Assembly: GCA_905250885.1 (NCBI GenBank)
Contig: CAJNOQ010001385.1
Location: forward strand, 1 to 32,327
Source of the DNA: Didymodactylos carnosus
Taxonomy: Eukaryota > Rotifera > Eurotatoria > Philodinida > Philodinidae
DNA: 32,327 nt
Reading direction: 5' to 3'
Shown here piece after piece: positions 20,607-31,663 of this stretch (position 1 is its first letter; the number at the start of each line of letters is the position of its first letter). The notes beneath the pieces are model-generated. The model was not told where the DNA came from. It saw only the letters and a list, made by a program, of their open reading frames with translations, and searched no databases. The position numbers and the translations under genes are program-made.

Positions 20607-23153
20607 TTAGTATATTTTTGGATTATCGACTAGATGAGAATATTGGCATATACATTTTTCCATGACTAGATCATTTTGATTATCATCAACGCTTTTATAT
20701 TTATCGATATGTTCGTATACTTCTTTCCATTTCTCACTACCATTAGTTTTAAAACTACTCCAATTACATTCTGGATCACGATGAGCATCATAAATCATAC
20801 AAATTGCTAACATTTGTTTAGGTGATATCATAAATTTATTTAATTTCTCTGTTGGTATTACTGATTCTGGTTTCATTAAATCTTTAAATAAACACTCTTT
20901 TTCATTTTCATTTCGGTTGAAATGTTCAGTTTCAATAATATCTCTAACACACATTACTTTAGACCATCGTTTCATCACTGCATATGGAATAAGATGTTCT
21001 GATTCTCTTACATTGCTTTTAGATAGCGATGTTATTCCATAGGAACCATTACCATGTACACCAACTAATCCTATTAGCGCATTTTCAAAATTTTCAGAGA
21101 GTTTCATCATTTTCAGTTTCATCACATTAATTGGAAGTTGACCACCAAAACCAAGTTGTGATATATAATAATGATGATTACCATCAGTAATCATATCCTT
21201 AATAAGTGGACTATTTTCTATTTCTTTTGCAAGTAATTTTCGTACTTCATTTGCATCAGTTGTTGTTTTATCTCCTTTAAAAATTCCATAAATGAAACAA
21301 TTATTGTCATTATTATTATCGTTAATAATTTCATTTTCATGTGTATTTTCTGATGAAGAAAAATGTCCAAATGTATCTATTCCATCACCAGGATAAAATT
21401 CAATTGAACGACAATCTTCATCTTTAATATTATTCATATTATATCCTTCTGGACAAATTAAATCCGGAAATGTTGTTCCATCTGCATTTTTTATTCTTAT
21501 TGGACAGCCAGTAATATTTGCCATTGCTTGAATACAAACCATATCCATTGGACCACCTTGTTCAACAATACGTGCAAATAGTTTTGCGCTTCTTGATTCT
21601 GCCATAATGATCATTAAATTTTTATTATACATTTTTGTTATTTCATTTAAAATTTCTTTACTTTCCGAATTTTCATTTTCCTTGTTATCATTTTTAGTTA
21701 AATTTTTTTTATTATTTTCATATTCACTTTTATTATGTTCATATTTTTTCCAAAGTCGATTTTCTTTTCGTTGTTCATGAAACTTTTTTATAGTTTTTCC
21801 TAAATTTTTTATGATCCTATTTGCACCATCACATAAAATTGGTTCAATTATTTTTATTCTTACATCTGTATCAATTTTCATTTCAATTGTTTTACACCAT
21901 TCGTCTGTTGTTTTATCAATAAAATCATTTATTTCTTTTTGATTAATATTTTCTTGATAATTTTTTTCATTTTTACATTCTTTTGCTTTTTCTTCTAATT
22001 TTTTTATTATATCACCAATAAAATTTTCTGTTTGACTTTTAACATTATATATTGCTTTTGCGTATGCTGTTCCTTTCATTACAGCATTATACACTGTTAT
22101 AAACAATGCTGTTTTATAGTTAGAATCATTATCACCAGTGGCTTGTTTAATTTTATTTATACCATTACTAATTCCAGATACAATTGTATTTGCCAATGTT
22201 ATTAACCATTCATATGCTCTATCATACCATTTATCTGAATTAAATGTTTCATTTATTTCTGATAACCATTTTTCTGTTTTTTGACGGCCAAATTTTTCAT
22301 AAATATTTTTTAATGATTTATAAATTTGTTTTTTCTTTTCTTCAATTGATTCTCGAGTTTTTGTAAATAATTCACTAATAATTTTACTACAATATCCTTT
22401 AAGTAATTTATCTGATAAGAATGAAACACCTGCATTAACTAATCCAAATGTAACACCTTGTGAAATTTTTATTCCCACACAACACCAAACTTTTTTCAAT
22501 ACATTATTTTTTACACCGTGTAATCCTTCTTTACTTGCTGCATCTAATAGTTTTTTACCAGAAAGTTTCGACAAATTTCCGGTATTTCCAACTAATTTTG
22601 AACCAAAACGTGAATATCGAACACCTTTTGCAATAAGACCGGCAATTGCCACAGTTGCAATTGTAATCATAATACTTTTTATTTTATGTATAAAATAATC
22701 ACTCCGATTAAAATAGCCACTTTTTGCAGCGGAAAATGTGTAAAAAATATCACTAATTCCTTCTGATATTAAACCAGCTGCGATATGAGTACCAATTCCA
22801 ACACTGTATAATTCAAGAATAGCACCGCCAATTATTTGTAAAACACTAAACACAAAAATTACACCAATATTTAACCACATTTGCAATGTATATTTTTTCT
22901 CTTCAATACCAATAATTTGATCTAAACTATTAATTTTAAATAATTCTAATTCTTCCAAATGTTCAAATTTTTCATTTTCATTAAACTTTTCTTTAATACC
23001 ATTTAAATATGAATTGGGTCCGAAAAATTGGGCCATTTGACGCTCCTGCATTGTCACTGGGGGTGGTTGATTAATGGTTAAACTTGTAGCAACTAATTGG
23101 TTCAAAGTCGAAATAACATTCTGAGGGTTCACTGTTCCCAATGAACGAAATTC
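20607..23153 (-). CDS. Large unsplit frame: hydrophobic N-terminal region, OTU-like and nuclease-like C-terminal motifs
   Basis: 848 codons are open from a probable splice acceptor (AGTTTAG at 23160-23154); the first ATG is at 23051, giving about 814 residues from Met. Residue numbers below are from 23141. Residues 89-172 hold hydrophobic segments with G-G-A-I-L-E-L-Y-S and A-A-G-L-I-S-E-G-I-S-D-I-F. I associate these with C-terminal regions of large repeat proteins of arthropods, rotifers and their symbionts (family memory, not searched). Residues 260-500 are Lys/Glu/Asn-rich and helical. Residues 530-625 look OTU-like in permuted order: M-D-M-V-C-I-Q-A-M-A-N, G-H-F (His593), then N-N-C-F-I-Y-G-I (Cys615). 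Residues 713-790 contain S-E-H-L-I-P-Y and D-A-H-R-D, resembling His-based nuclease folds. Unlike its neighbours it has no intron in 2.5 kb. Possible transferred, effector- or toxin-like origin; function unknown, and I cannot say whether it is active. Confidence 0.6.
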   Translation of the reverse strand, partial: EFRSLGTVNPQNVISTLNQLVATSLTINQPPPVTMQERQMAQFFGPNSYLNGIKEKFNENEKFEHLEELELFKINSLDQIIGIEEKKYTLQMWLNIGVIFVFSVLQIIGGAILELYSVGIGTHIAAGLISEGISDIFYTFSAAKSGYFNRSDYFIHKIKSIMITIATVAIAGLIAKGVRYSRFGSKLVGNTGNLSKLSGKKLLDAASKEGLHGVKNNVLKKVWCCVGIKISQGVTFGLVNAGVSFLSDKLLKGYCSKIISELFTKTRESIEEKKKQIYKSLKNIYEKFGRQKTEKWLSEINETFNSDKWYDRAYEWLITLANTIVSGISNGINKIKQATGDNDSNYKTALFITVYNAVMKGTAYAKAIYNVKSQTENFIGDIIKKLEEKAKECKNEKNYQENINQKEINDFIDKTTDEWCKTIEMKIDTDVRIKIIEPILCDGANRIIKNLGKTIKKFHEQRKENRLWKKYEHNKSEYENNKKNLTKNDNKENENSESKEILNEITKMYNKNLMIIMAESRSAKLFARIVEQGGPMDMVCIQAMANITGCPIRIKNADGTTFPDLICPEGYNMNNIKDEDCRSIEFYPGDGIDTFGHFSSSENTHENEIINDNNNDNNCFIYGIFKGDKTTTDANEVRKLLAKEIENSPLIKDMITDGNHHYYISQLGFGGQLPINVMKLKMMKLSENFENALIGLVGVHGNGSYGITSLSKSNVRESEHLIPYAVMKRWSKVMCVRDIIETEHFNRNENEKECLFKDLMKPESVIPTEKLNKFMISPKQMLAICMIYDAHRDPECNWSSFKTNGSEKWKEVYEHIDKYKSVDDNQNDLVMEKCICQYSHLVDNPKIY

Positions 23154-23974
23154 CTAAACTTGGCTCACTCTTAACAACCGAATAAAGCGTGAGAAATTTC
23201 GTGTTATATTTAAAATACAATATGTTAGGTCCAGTATACGTTGTTGTGTATAAGTAGTTTATTTAGAAACTGAACACGATCCTTTTGCACAAAAATACCG
23301 TATATTTATATCAAAGTTTACACGAAAAGCGGAATATTCTAGAGTTGATGTACTAGGCTGGGAAACTGGGGACACATGTAAGCGATCACAGAAAATAAAG
23401 AAACCAACAACTAACACTGAAGAAATCCCTGATAGAAAGAAAGAGAACGAATATACATATATATATGTATGATACCTATCATACAATTGTCTCTTGTGGC
23501 ACGTCTTTAATATGTGCCATAACACAATAATGTTCAGAAAAGCGAAAGAAACTAGTACTTGTATAGATTTGACCTAATGCCATTTACACATTGTTCTTTT
23601 CTTCTTTCTTGTGGCAATACGTTACTCACGTTCATTCCCTCAATTTTATCAACATAGCACTTTTAATCCTCGATTTCCTCAGTAAACCCTTTCTTTTCCT
23701 TTCCCTATATTTCAACCGACTTATTTCTATAAATAGCCGTGAAATCAGAAAAATCAGTCAAGGTAATTCATTCAAATTGTCTTTTAATTCATTTTTTTGA
23801 TTTAGGTATGTCGAAAAACTGCTTCGAAAACGACAGCTAGAAACGAAGAAGACAGCATAAAAGAAAAGCTCGCCTTTATTTATATAGAAGAGGAAACGCA
23901 AGAAACGGGGAGGTACATATCGTTTAAAGTGCTTTTTATTTATAAAATGAGTAAAACTAAAAGATTGTCATGTA
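23154..23974. other. Intergenic region, no supported gene
   Basis: About 820 bp. A small hairpin (GGCAC...GTGCC) lies near 23493-23519. Frames of 88 (minus) and 69 (plus) codons are low-complexity and unsupported. An upstream exon or promoter for the OTU-like gene is expected here but I cannot place it. Confidence 0.4.
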
Positions 23975-24593
23975 ATGATGATATCGGATAATGGTATATC
24001 GGAAGAGGGCGCCAAAGCTTTTGCAGAAGCACTGAAACTAAATTCAGCATTAACAAGTGTCAATATTGTAAGCTGCTATATATCGGAAAAAGGTGGCAAA
24101 GCATTTGCAGAAGCATTAAGAGTAAATTCAAGGTTAACAAGTCCGGATGTTAGTGGAAACGGTATACGGAAAGAAGGGGTTGAAGCCATTGCAGAAGCAC
24201 TGAAAATAGATTCAACATTAACAAGTCTCAATATTGGAAACAACAGTATATCGAAAGATGGTGCTAAAGCCATTGGAGAAGCACTGACAATAAATTCAGC
24301 ATTAACAAGTCTGGATATGGGTTATAGCAGTATATCGGAAGAGGACGCAAAAAGCCCTTGCAGAAGGATTAAAAATGAATTCAACGTTAACAAGTCTCGC
24401 TATTAGAATCCACACTATATCGAAATAATTGAATAAAGAAGTAGTTTAAGCAGTTGAAGAAGCATTGAAAATAAACACAACATTAAGAAGTCTTTTTATT
24501 GATACGGTCAGCGATATGCAATCTGATGAGATCGCAGCACTTAAAGAAATGTTGAGGATGAACGCAAGGTTAACTACTACTTACGTCACGTGA
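23975..24593 (+). pseudogene. Ribonuclease-inhibitor-type LRR relic (28-residue repeats)
   Basis: An ATG at 23975 opens 143 codons of leucine-rich repeats with the 28-residue pattern (A-L-x-x-N-S-x-L-T-S-L-x-I-x-x-N-x-I-S-x-x-G-A-K-A-x-x-E), as in NLR/RNI-like proteins. The unit GCACTGAAA...TTAACAAGT starts at 24029, 24113, 24197, 24281, 24366 and 24462: spacing 84, 84, 84, 85, 96. The 85 reflects one extra A in an AAAAA run near 24348-24352, after which the annotated frame leaves the repeat and stops at 24406. LRR-coding sequence continues in another frame, with further in-frame stops, to about 24593. No NACHT or other N-terminal domain is visible upstream. It is probably a decayed fragment of a larger LRR gene. 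Confidence 0.7.
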
Positions 24594-25446
24594 CATATAG
24601 GGCATATGGCAGTGGTCTACGGTACGATTAATCTCGACATTTTTTATCGCGTGAGATACGAACAATAAAGTCATTTCCGTAATCCGTATGAGATTTCCAA
24701 CAGGACGTTGAATAAACAGTGAAGACATTTCTTTTTGACGAAAACAAGGTGTGAAGACAAGGTGAAATATATCTGCATATCTGTAACTGTATCACATACT
24801 GCCCATTCACCACATAACTTCACTTAGATACCATGTCGGTCGCTCAAACGTCGGTTAATCCTTTGAAATACATTCTTTCTAGTTCTTTTCTCGAATGAAG
24901 ATGTGTCGTCAAAGTACAAAGTTAGAGAATGATTCTGTTCTCCCTCAATGTTATGAATTCAATTTGAACTATACCTTGGTCATAACATAAATATGTTGAA
25001 AGTTCATTGTCCGATCTCTCGTCTTTCGTAAGAAACAAGCAAAAATAGGGTGATGCTTTTCAGGCGCTTATAGCTCCATGTTGATTATTGTTCTGCTTTT
25101 GTCAACTCGGCGTCTCACTAAAAGATTTTATACATTTTAGCACATATATTGAGCTGTCTAATATCAGCGAAATCTGCCATTATTCCAAAGTACTAATCAT
25201 GAACACTTCCGCTTCTTCGAATAAGAATAGGAAGAGGTGATGTTATTTTATATACTGATCGTTTATTTTTTCGATTTATAAACGAATAAGTGACAGAATA
25301 TGATGAATTAAAATTGTGGATGTAAACACCTAGAACACGTGTTCAGCTGAAAATCGAAGCAAGCCTTATTATATTCATCTATAGGTCACGGTTTGTGAAG
25401 CAATGAACATGAATAGCTTGCTGAAGGCCATTACTCAGCTACTGAC

Positions 25447-25519
25447 GTCACTAGATGGGTTCGAACGCGGCACTTGTAAACACGTTGTTCTAGACATTAG
25501 CTAATTCAGCCATGCTGCT
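25447..25519 (-). mobile_element. tRNA-derived SINE head (A and B boxes), decayed
   Basis: On the minus strand, TGGCTGAATTAGC (25512-25500) resembles a Pol III A box and GCGTTCGAACCC (25468-25457) a B box. Their starts are 44 nt apart, exactly the spacing of tRNA positions 8 and 52. The acceptor and T stems do not pair, so it is not a working tRNA. It is most likely the head of an old SINE. No tail or target-site duplication was identified. Confidence 0.4.
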
Positions 25520-26229
25520 CAATGAATCCTTTTTTCCTTGAATTCCTTGATTATCAGCTTACGGTTAATTTGACGGTAATGGAACTATATGATAAAAAAA
25601 TTCATTCATTATGATGAATCTTACAGTTAATTACTGGCATGAACTGTACCAGTAAAGAATAGTGATATTGCTTTTTAAGTTGAATTACTTCAATAAAAAT
25701 TACACGGGATCCTAATGCATGTTAAAGAAATCTTACTCTTAACAGCAGTGATATTAATATGACCTAAGTACGTTAATAACAGATAATTAATGATTTTATA
25801 TAGATAATCGACAAATGAGAGTAATATGTAGAGAACGATTTGTCTCATTTTTTTGAAATTGTATATATACGCTTACTGTCAAAACTTCAAAAGACAGACA
25901 GACATTTAACAAATAAAGTTTAAACCAGCAGCAGTGATTTCCAAAATTTAATCGCTTATCTTTCGTACTTCAAGAGCTTTGTTTTCTATAAGTAACGCAC
26001 ATTCGATAGAGAATGAAATTCTGTATCGAATAATGTATATTAGAGTGTTAAGTCTCTTTGACATTATCAAATGGTAATCAAAATACTTCAAAATACTTGA
26101 TATCATGATCGATAAGAAAAGAGTTTTTCAGCTGTTCCTCAAATCTTGAAATTAGCTCAAAACCTTGTTATTTATCGATCATTGTGAAAACGCTTTAGAG
26201 TACCTTTAGCTAGACTTTTAGATTTGTTA

Positions 26230-26512
26230 TCTAAAAGCGTAAAAGTCTAAAAGTCTAATAAATCTAAAACCGGAGAATCCTAAAAGTCTGAAAGTTTGAT
26301 AAGTGTAACACCCTAAAAGTTCAGAAGTCTAAGAGTGTAAAAGTTCAATAAGTCTAAAAGTCTAGAAGTCTAACAAATCTAAAAGTGTAAAAATCTAATA
26401 ATTCTAAAAGTCTAAAAAGTCCAATAAGTCTAATAAAGCTAAACCCTAAAACTCTAGAAGCCTAAAAGTCTAATAAATGTAAAACCTTAAAAGCCTAATA
26501 ATTCTAAAAGTA
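26230..26512. repeat. Minisatellite of TCTAAAAG-like units
   Basis: About 280 bp of 8-10-bp units (tctaaaag, tctaataa, tctaaaac, tgtaaaag), many separated by GT or A. The units are diverged, so the array is old or expands slowly. It does not match common animal telomere repeats. Confidence 0.7.
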
Positions 26513-27064
26513 AATAAAAAGGAGGAGAGTATAAGCCAACGGCTGCACTGTATATTCGTATACCTAAAGAATAAACTACGTCCTCTTGTACAGTTTCCCC
26601 TTTTCAATCATGACAATATACTTTTTACTGTTGCACTCAATTCATTTCATATTCTTTCGAGATTACATAAATAAACCGGTTTCATTTTAATATAAAAAAG
26701 TTCATAACATAGAAAATAGAAGATCTGAATTATAGCAATAAACAATTCCACAGAAAAAATAAATGCCAATATAGAAAGAAAACAAATCAAAACCTATCTG
26801 ACTGAATAGATGACTAGTAAAATAAAAGAAACTTCATGTTCAAGACTTTTTCCGTGTACTATTGGTGAATAATTACGTTAAAAAATGGCTAATGATAATA
26901 GATTATTTTCAACTTTTTGTGCTACCATTATTATTCAGTTATTAATATTCATTCATTTAGAAAGATCCATTTTCAACAAAAAAAGAGAAATAAAAATACA
27001 CTGATACACAACAAAACTTTCACAACTGTACGCCATTAATATTTTCTGACGTCTAAAGAAAGTC

Positions 27065-29617
27065 TCATATTTGAATACAACGTTCTTCAATTTTTTTTAT
27101 AACATCATGTGATTGTAAATGTTCTTCGGCCAATAATGATATACCCAACTGATCTTCTTGTTTTAGTGGTTGTGCCATATCTTTTAGCCATTTTTTAACA
27201 ATTTGTACACATTCTTCAATTGATAAATTACATAGACCATCATGTAAGTATTCTTGTATCCATTTTGGTATTTTTAAACGTTTATCCGAACGTAAAAAAC
27301 GTTTATCAGCAAATATCATAATACCATAATCACTTTTACCACGTAATACTCGTCCGACACATTGTGAAGCATGACGTAAAGCTAAAACAAACAAATGATG
27401 TTTAGTCAAAAACAAAGTAATTTAAATACAAAACTATGTGAATTTGCTATAAAAACTAGTAGTCTCTCTGTTAAATCACTAGTAATACGTTACATTTGTG
27501 CCCAAATACGAAGTTTTATGAATCAGAGAACAAAACAAGTATAACATCTATAGTTCGAAATATTTAACAAACAGCGCATGACAAATGGTGAACTTACCAT
27601 CAAACGTTAGAAAATCATTTTCTCGTATATGGAAATTTTCTCGTAAATAATCCAGTCTTGCTTGTAATATCCTCGATTGTGTATAAACGTACGGTATACC
27701 AAACATAATTACACATCTTCCCAAATGATTATCAAAATCTACACCTTCACTCACTTTTCCACGTGCCACAGATAATAGCACAGCACCACGTCCATTATCA
27801 CATGCTTTTTGATAATTATACAATGCTAATGATGTTTCAATACTATCCTGTGTTTCAATAAATAATAATTTATATTTTTGTACTTGTTCAATAATTTTTA
27901 ATTCATACCAAGTGGCTACAATTTGTTCCATATAAGAATAGGATGTAAAAAAACATACAATACCATCTGGAACATGTGTACACATTTCAATTAATAATAT
28001 ACCATAATTACGTATTACCGATTGATCTTCACGTTGTTCAAATTTTGATGTAATAGCTATTTGATCATTGCCACGACTAACAATCATTGGCAATATACAT
28101 GGACGTGTCAGTGTCATAGTAAATGTAGCCATAATAACCGGATGAAAATCGAGTATTTTTGGATACATATCCAATGGACTTAGTGTTCCTAAAAGACGAT
28201 AGTAAAATACACAGTTCATACACGTTCAAGTTTCAAACATACCTGATGTAATAATAACTGACTGAAATCGTTGAAATATTGGTTTGATGGCAATACTTGA
28301 ATCTAGACATGTAAAATGTAATACGGGATTATAAACAGTTGATTTTGAATCTCCAAATGGTTCAATAATTAATGTGAAACCTTTTGTGTATGTACTAATA
28401 ATTGTAGCAAAATTACATAATAGTACCAACGGTTGATATTGATGTATATCACGAATTTCCATTGTTCTCAATAAACTTCTTAATCGTTCTGAACAAAAAC
28501 GTAATGGTTTTCTCTCAATACACACGCGTACTTGTAAATCTTTTAGAAATGATGGTGGTGATTCTTTAACAATATGTTGAACGTTCAAACGTGTTTTCAT
28601 ATATTCAAGAAAACGTTTAACAAATACGAGAAAATGTTCGGCTAAACGTATGTTACCCGGAATGGATTCTTGTAAAACATGATCGGGTAATACAGGATTT
28701 GTTAAAATGACATCTGTTTCACGTTGTTGTTGTTGTTCTCTTAGACCGTTAACTAATTTTTCATATTCTGACTTTAATCGATTAACATCCGTTTGTTTTA
28801 GATCATCGACAATTACTTTCAAATGTTCAACATTTTGTTGACATCGCTCTAATAGACGACGTGTCAATGTTATACTCATTGAGTCAATACAAACATTATC
28901 AATATTATGTGCTTCATCAAACACAATTATCGATGTTTTTGGTAATTCTTTACTAATAATTTCAGCTATTTTTGGATCTAATAGATAATGATAAGAATAA
29001 ACAATAACATTGGCATGTGTTAGTATATAACGTGTTAAAAAATATGGACACCAATGTTTTAGTTTTCCATATTGTTTCATATCATCAAGATTATAGACAC
29101 CATATGGCATTAAGAATTCGCGTCCTTGTTGATCATATTGTTCATAGTATGAACACGTTTTTATTGAACGATCATGTTTTGCTTGTTCACGAACGTACGA
29201 TGCTGTTAAATTCATACATTTACTATCCACTTCTTTACCTAATCTGAATTGACTAACTTCTGGATGTATACATAAATTCTTTCGTGAACTCATTGCAATA
29301 CCAATAAATTTTTGTTCTTCATTTGTTTCTTTTTCATAATATTTTATTAAACGTTTCATTTCCGACATAACTTTTTCTATTTCGGGTACTGTACGTGAAC
29401 AATAAACAAGTTTAGTATAATTTTGTGGATAATGCTTCAAATAGGCAATAATTAATGACAATAAAGTAATAGTTTTACCAGTGCCACTTGGCATTTCAAG
29501 AACACAATGTCCTTTAGCATCGAGACCACGTTTCAATTCATGCATATATGAATATTGTTCAGGATAAATATAATCATATGGCATGTAAACAATCAAACCA
29601 TCAATATTTAACTTCAT
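27065..29617 (-). CDS. ERCC2: XPD/ERCC2, TFIIH 5'-3' DNA helicase with a 4Fe-4S cluster
   Basis: Three exons: 29617-28243, 28188-27598 and 27381-27065 (introns 54 and 216 nt). They join in phase to 2,283 nt, which is 760 residues, the same length as human XPD. Visible motifs: Walker A M-P-S-G-T-G-K-T at 42-49; the four cluster cysteines Cys116, Cys134, Cys155 and Cys190; DEAH box at 234-237; helicase motif [10 protein letters not shown] in exon 2; [11 protein letters not shown] around Arg666; and Arg683 in F-A-D-K-R. These positions equal the human numbering. The protein is a TFIIH subunit that opens DNA in nucleotide excision repair and supports transcription initiation in the nucleus. The start ATG at 29617 gives [11 protein letters not shown], the family N-terminus. 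No break is seen, so the gene looks functional. Confidence 0.96.
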
Positions 29618-30571
29618 TTTAACAGAGAATGAAATATCGTAGATCTAGAGATAGAAAAAAATGAATCAGTTCTTGAACGACAGATATAAGACAATGGAAA
29701 ACAAGGAGAATTAATTTTTTGATTGATAATAGGTACCCTTCGATGTTCGAGGAGTTTAAATATCAGGCAAAGCAAGAGTCAATTAATTGCTGGAACAAAT
29801 GTGTCTGAACTAATACTATTGTTATTCTCGGGTTAGTAACTGTTTTCTCACTTAGGTGATAGTTCCTCATTTTGAAAATGCGTTCCTCGAAGTGCTACTC
29901 ACCTATCATTTGTCACGCAAAATCCCAGTTCACACTTATAAAAAATAAGCGTTTCAGATTATCTCTAAACTGAATTTTAAACCAGCTCGTTGATTGAGAA
30001 ATAGATAGTTTTTCACAAAAAATTCATTTTTTATAAAATTTTGATGAGAAATGTGTTTCACTGACTTCCGATTATGACTTCAAGCTGATTTCATTCACAG
30101 ACAGAGCCAAAAAAGAAGCTGAATAAGAAATTTTGAAGTTTTCATAGAAAAAAGTTTAAAAAGATCTCGAAACCAGACATAAAAACATTCTGCAGTCACA
30201 ATTTTCTTTATAGTTATAGAAATTTAAAGTAATAACTGGTATTTCGATCATTGTACAGTTTCTACTTCTTTGCTTTTCCAAAAACAAATCAAGTGAAAAG
30301 CAAAGAATCCGAGGATAAACATTTTATTTGATGAAATTTTGACGCAAATAGTTACGCAGATCTTCTATTGTAATCTAAAAATGCATATTAATCACAGAGA
30401 GAGTAATAAAATGTCCTATGCAATCATTAGCATTAAAATGAGATACGAATTTACAAGTTTTCATTGAAAGACACGAATTTTAGTTGTAACTAATTAGTAT
30501 AATTTTTTGCTTTGTAGTAATGAACTTTACACTACAACCTTGATTTCATCGCAGTCATTTCATGCAACATG
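29618..30571. other. Region upstream of XPD, no supported gene
   Basis: AT-rich DNA that should contain the XPD promoter. I see no clear TATA box or initiator that I would defend, and no coding frame. Confidence 0.4.
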
Positions 30572-30801
30572 TGTCGAAAGTGCCGACCTGTCTAAAAAAA
30601 ACAGACACTTTCGTCACAAACGACACTTTCGGGAAAACGAACTTTCGTCGCATAACGGATTAACTTTGGTAAACACTATTCAAATATGGTTAAACTTTCG
30701 TCAAATGCCGTAAAAACTTTTGTCACATGCCAAGAGTTTTGTCGCTGAAAACAGAACTTTCGTCATGTGACGAAAGTTCAGCGTTACCCGATGACGAAAG
30801 T
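30572..30801. repeat. Cluster of ACTTTCGTCA motifs in both orientations with a perfect palindrome
   Basis: Direct ACTTTCGTC-type copies lie at 30607, 30625 (ACTTTCGGG), 30641, 30694, 30716 (ACTTTTGTC) and 30756, with a weaker TTTTGTCG near 30737. Inverted GACGAAAGT copies lie at 30572 (TGTCGAAAGT), 30768 and 30792. At 30754-30779 GAACTTTCGTCA and TGACGAAAGTTC meet around TG to form a perfect 26-bp palindrome. CpG in every copy is unusual in this AT-rich DNA. It may be a binding-site cluster or part of a small element. Confidence 0.7.
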
Positions 30802-31358
30802 GCTGTGAAACTTTTAAACTAATCTAAATGGTTGTATGGTAAAAACAGGTGTTACTATGTATCGTTTGTATGCTCTGTTTGCCTCTGATCTGTCTCTCAT
30901 TAAAAGTTCCCTTGACTTTAGTCTAGGGTCTTACAAAATAGTTGTCTGTGTGTGTGTGCGCAAAATACGGAAAAATGGCTGTCAGACATTCTATGGATAA
31001 GCCAATCATAAGCGAGAAGCATAAAAAATTTCTTTTTAACCACGCGAGACAAAATATTCAAAGAGATAATGTGACATTTCTACTCATGCAGAGAGAAAAA
31101 ACCTAAGCAAACGTTTTCTGTAGACCGAAGCTAGATGTCATGAGGCAGCAGTCAACGATGATAAAAACGAAAAAAATCGTGTACAGATAATAAAACTTAC
31201 AGTGCAGAGATAATGTATCATAGCAAATCGATTAGATATAGTTCCAACCTCCTTGGGATCTGCAGAGGGTGCCCAGAAAACCTTTTGGCTTCATATTACA
31301 TCAGACGTTTTTTCCGTGGAATCAGAGAAGCTCACAGCGTTTCTCAGCTATACTGGCT

Positions 31359-31575
31359 GCGAACGCCGACCAAAGGGAGCCGAGAGCATTGTTTTGAATT
31401 CAGAAATATTTTTAGACCTCTAGAGATCTTAGCTGGATCTCGAGAAAACCTTTTACATTTTCATGAGATTATGAACCTTATGCAACAAATCAAAGAAAAA
31501 TTTAGAACATATTTTAGATAGTGCTCTAGCGAACGCCGACTGAATGGAGGCGTGAGCGTTGTCGTGGATTCAGAA
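31359..31575 (+). repeat. Pair of 47-bp direct repeats (31359-31405 and 31529-31575)
   Basis: Both copies start GCGAACGCCGAC and end ATTCAGAA. They align without gaps with 9 mismatches in 47 (81%). Nearby, AGAAAACCTTTT also occurs twice (31276 and 31442 areas), so a longer, more diverged duplication of about 170 bp is likely. The GC-rich core stands out from its surroundings and may be part of an old mobile element. Confidence 0.6.
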
Positions 31576-31663
31576 GTGATGGAGGCTCGTTCGCAGATAT
31601 AAGTTCCTAAAGTCAAGGGACCGAGCGAGTGCAGACGAGCGTTACCTTGTTTTATATTTGGTA

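Larger units (their letters stand above)
24594..27064. other. Intergenic region with repeats, no supported gene
   Basis: About 2.5 kb. It holds the tRNA-like relic at 25447-25519 and the minisatellite at 26230-26512, listed separately. The rest is AT-rich with no coding signal on either strand. The XPD 3' untranslated region lies at its right end; I found no AATAAA there, though AATAAT variants are present. Confidence 0.5.

Noticed and set aside
23259-23525. 88-codon minus-strand frame upstream of the OTU-like gene
   Set aside because: Low-complexity, with no clear donor to join the acceptor at 23154.
26230-26512. CRISPR array or telomere tract
   Set aside because: Units are 8-10 bp and diverged, with no spacers of constant length and no match to telomere repeats.
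29017-29247. 76-codon plus-strand frame
   Set aside because: Antisense shadow of the XPD first exon.
31213-31521. 102-codon plus-strand frame
   Set aside because: It overlaps the duplicated 47-bp repeat and has no family resemblance.
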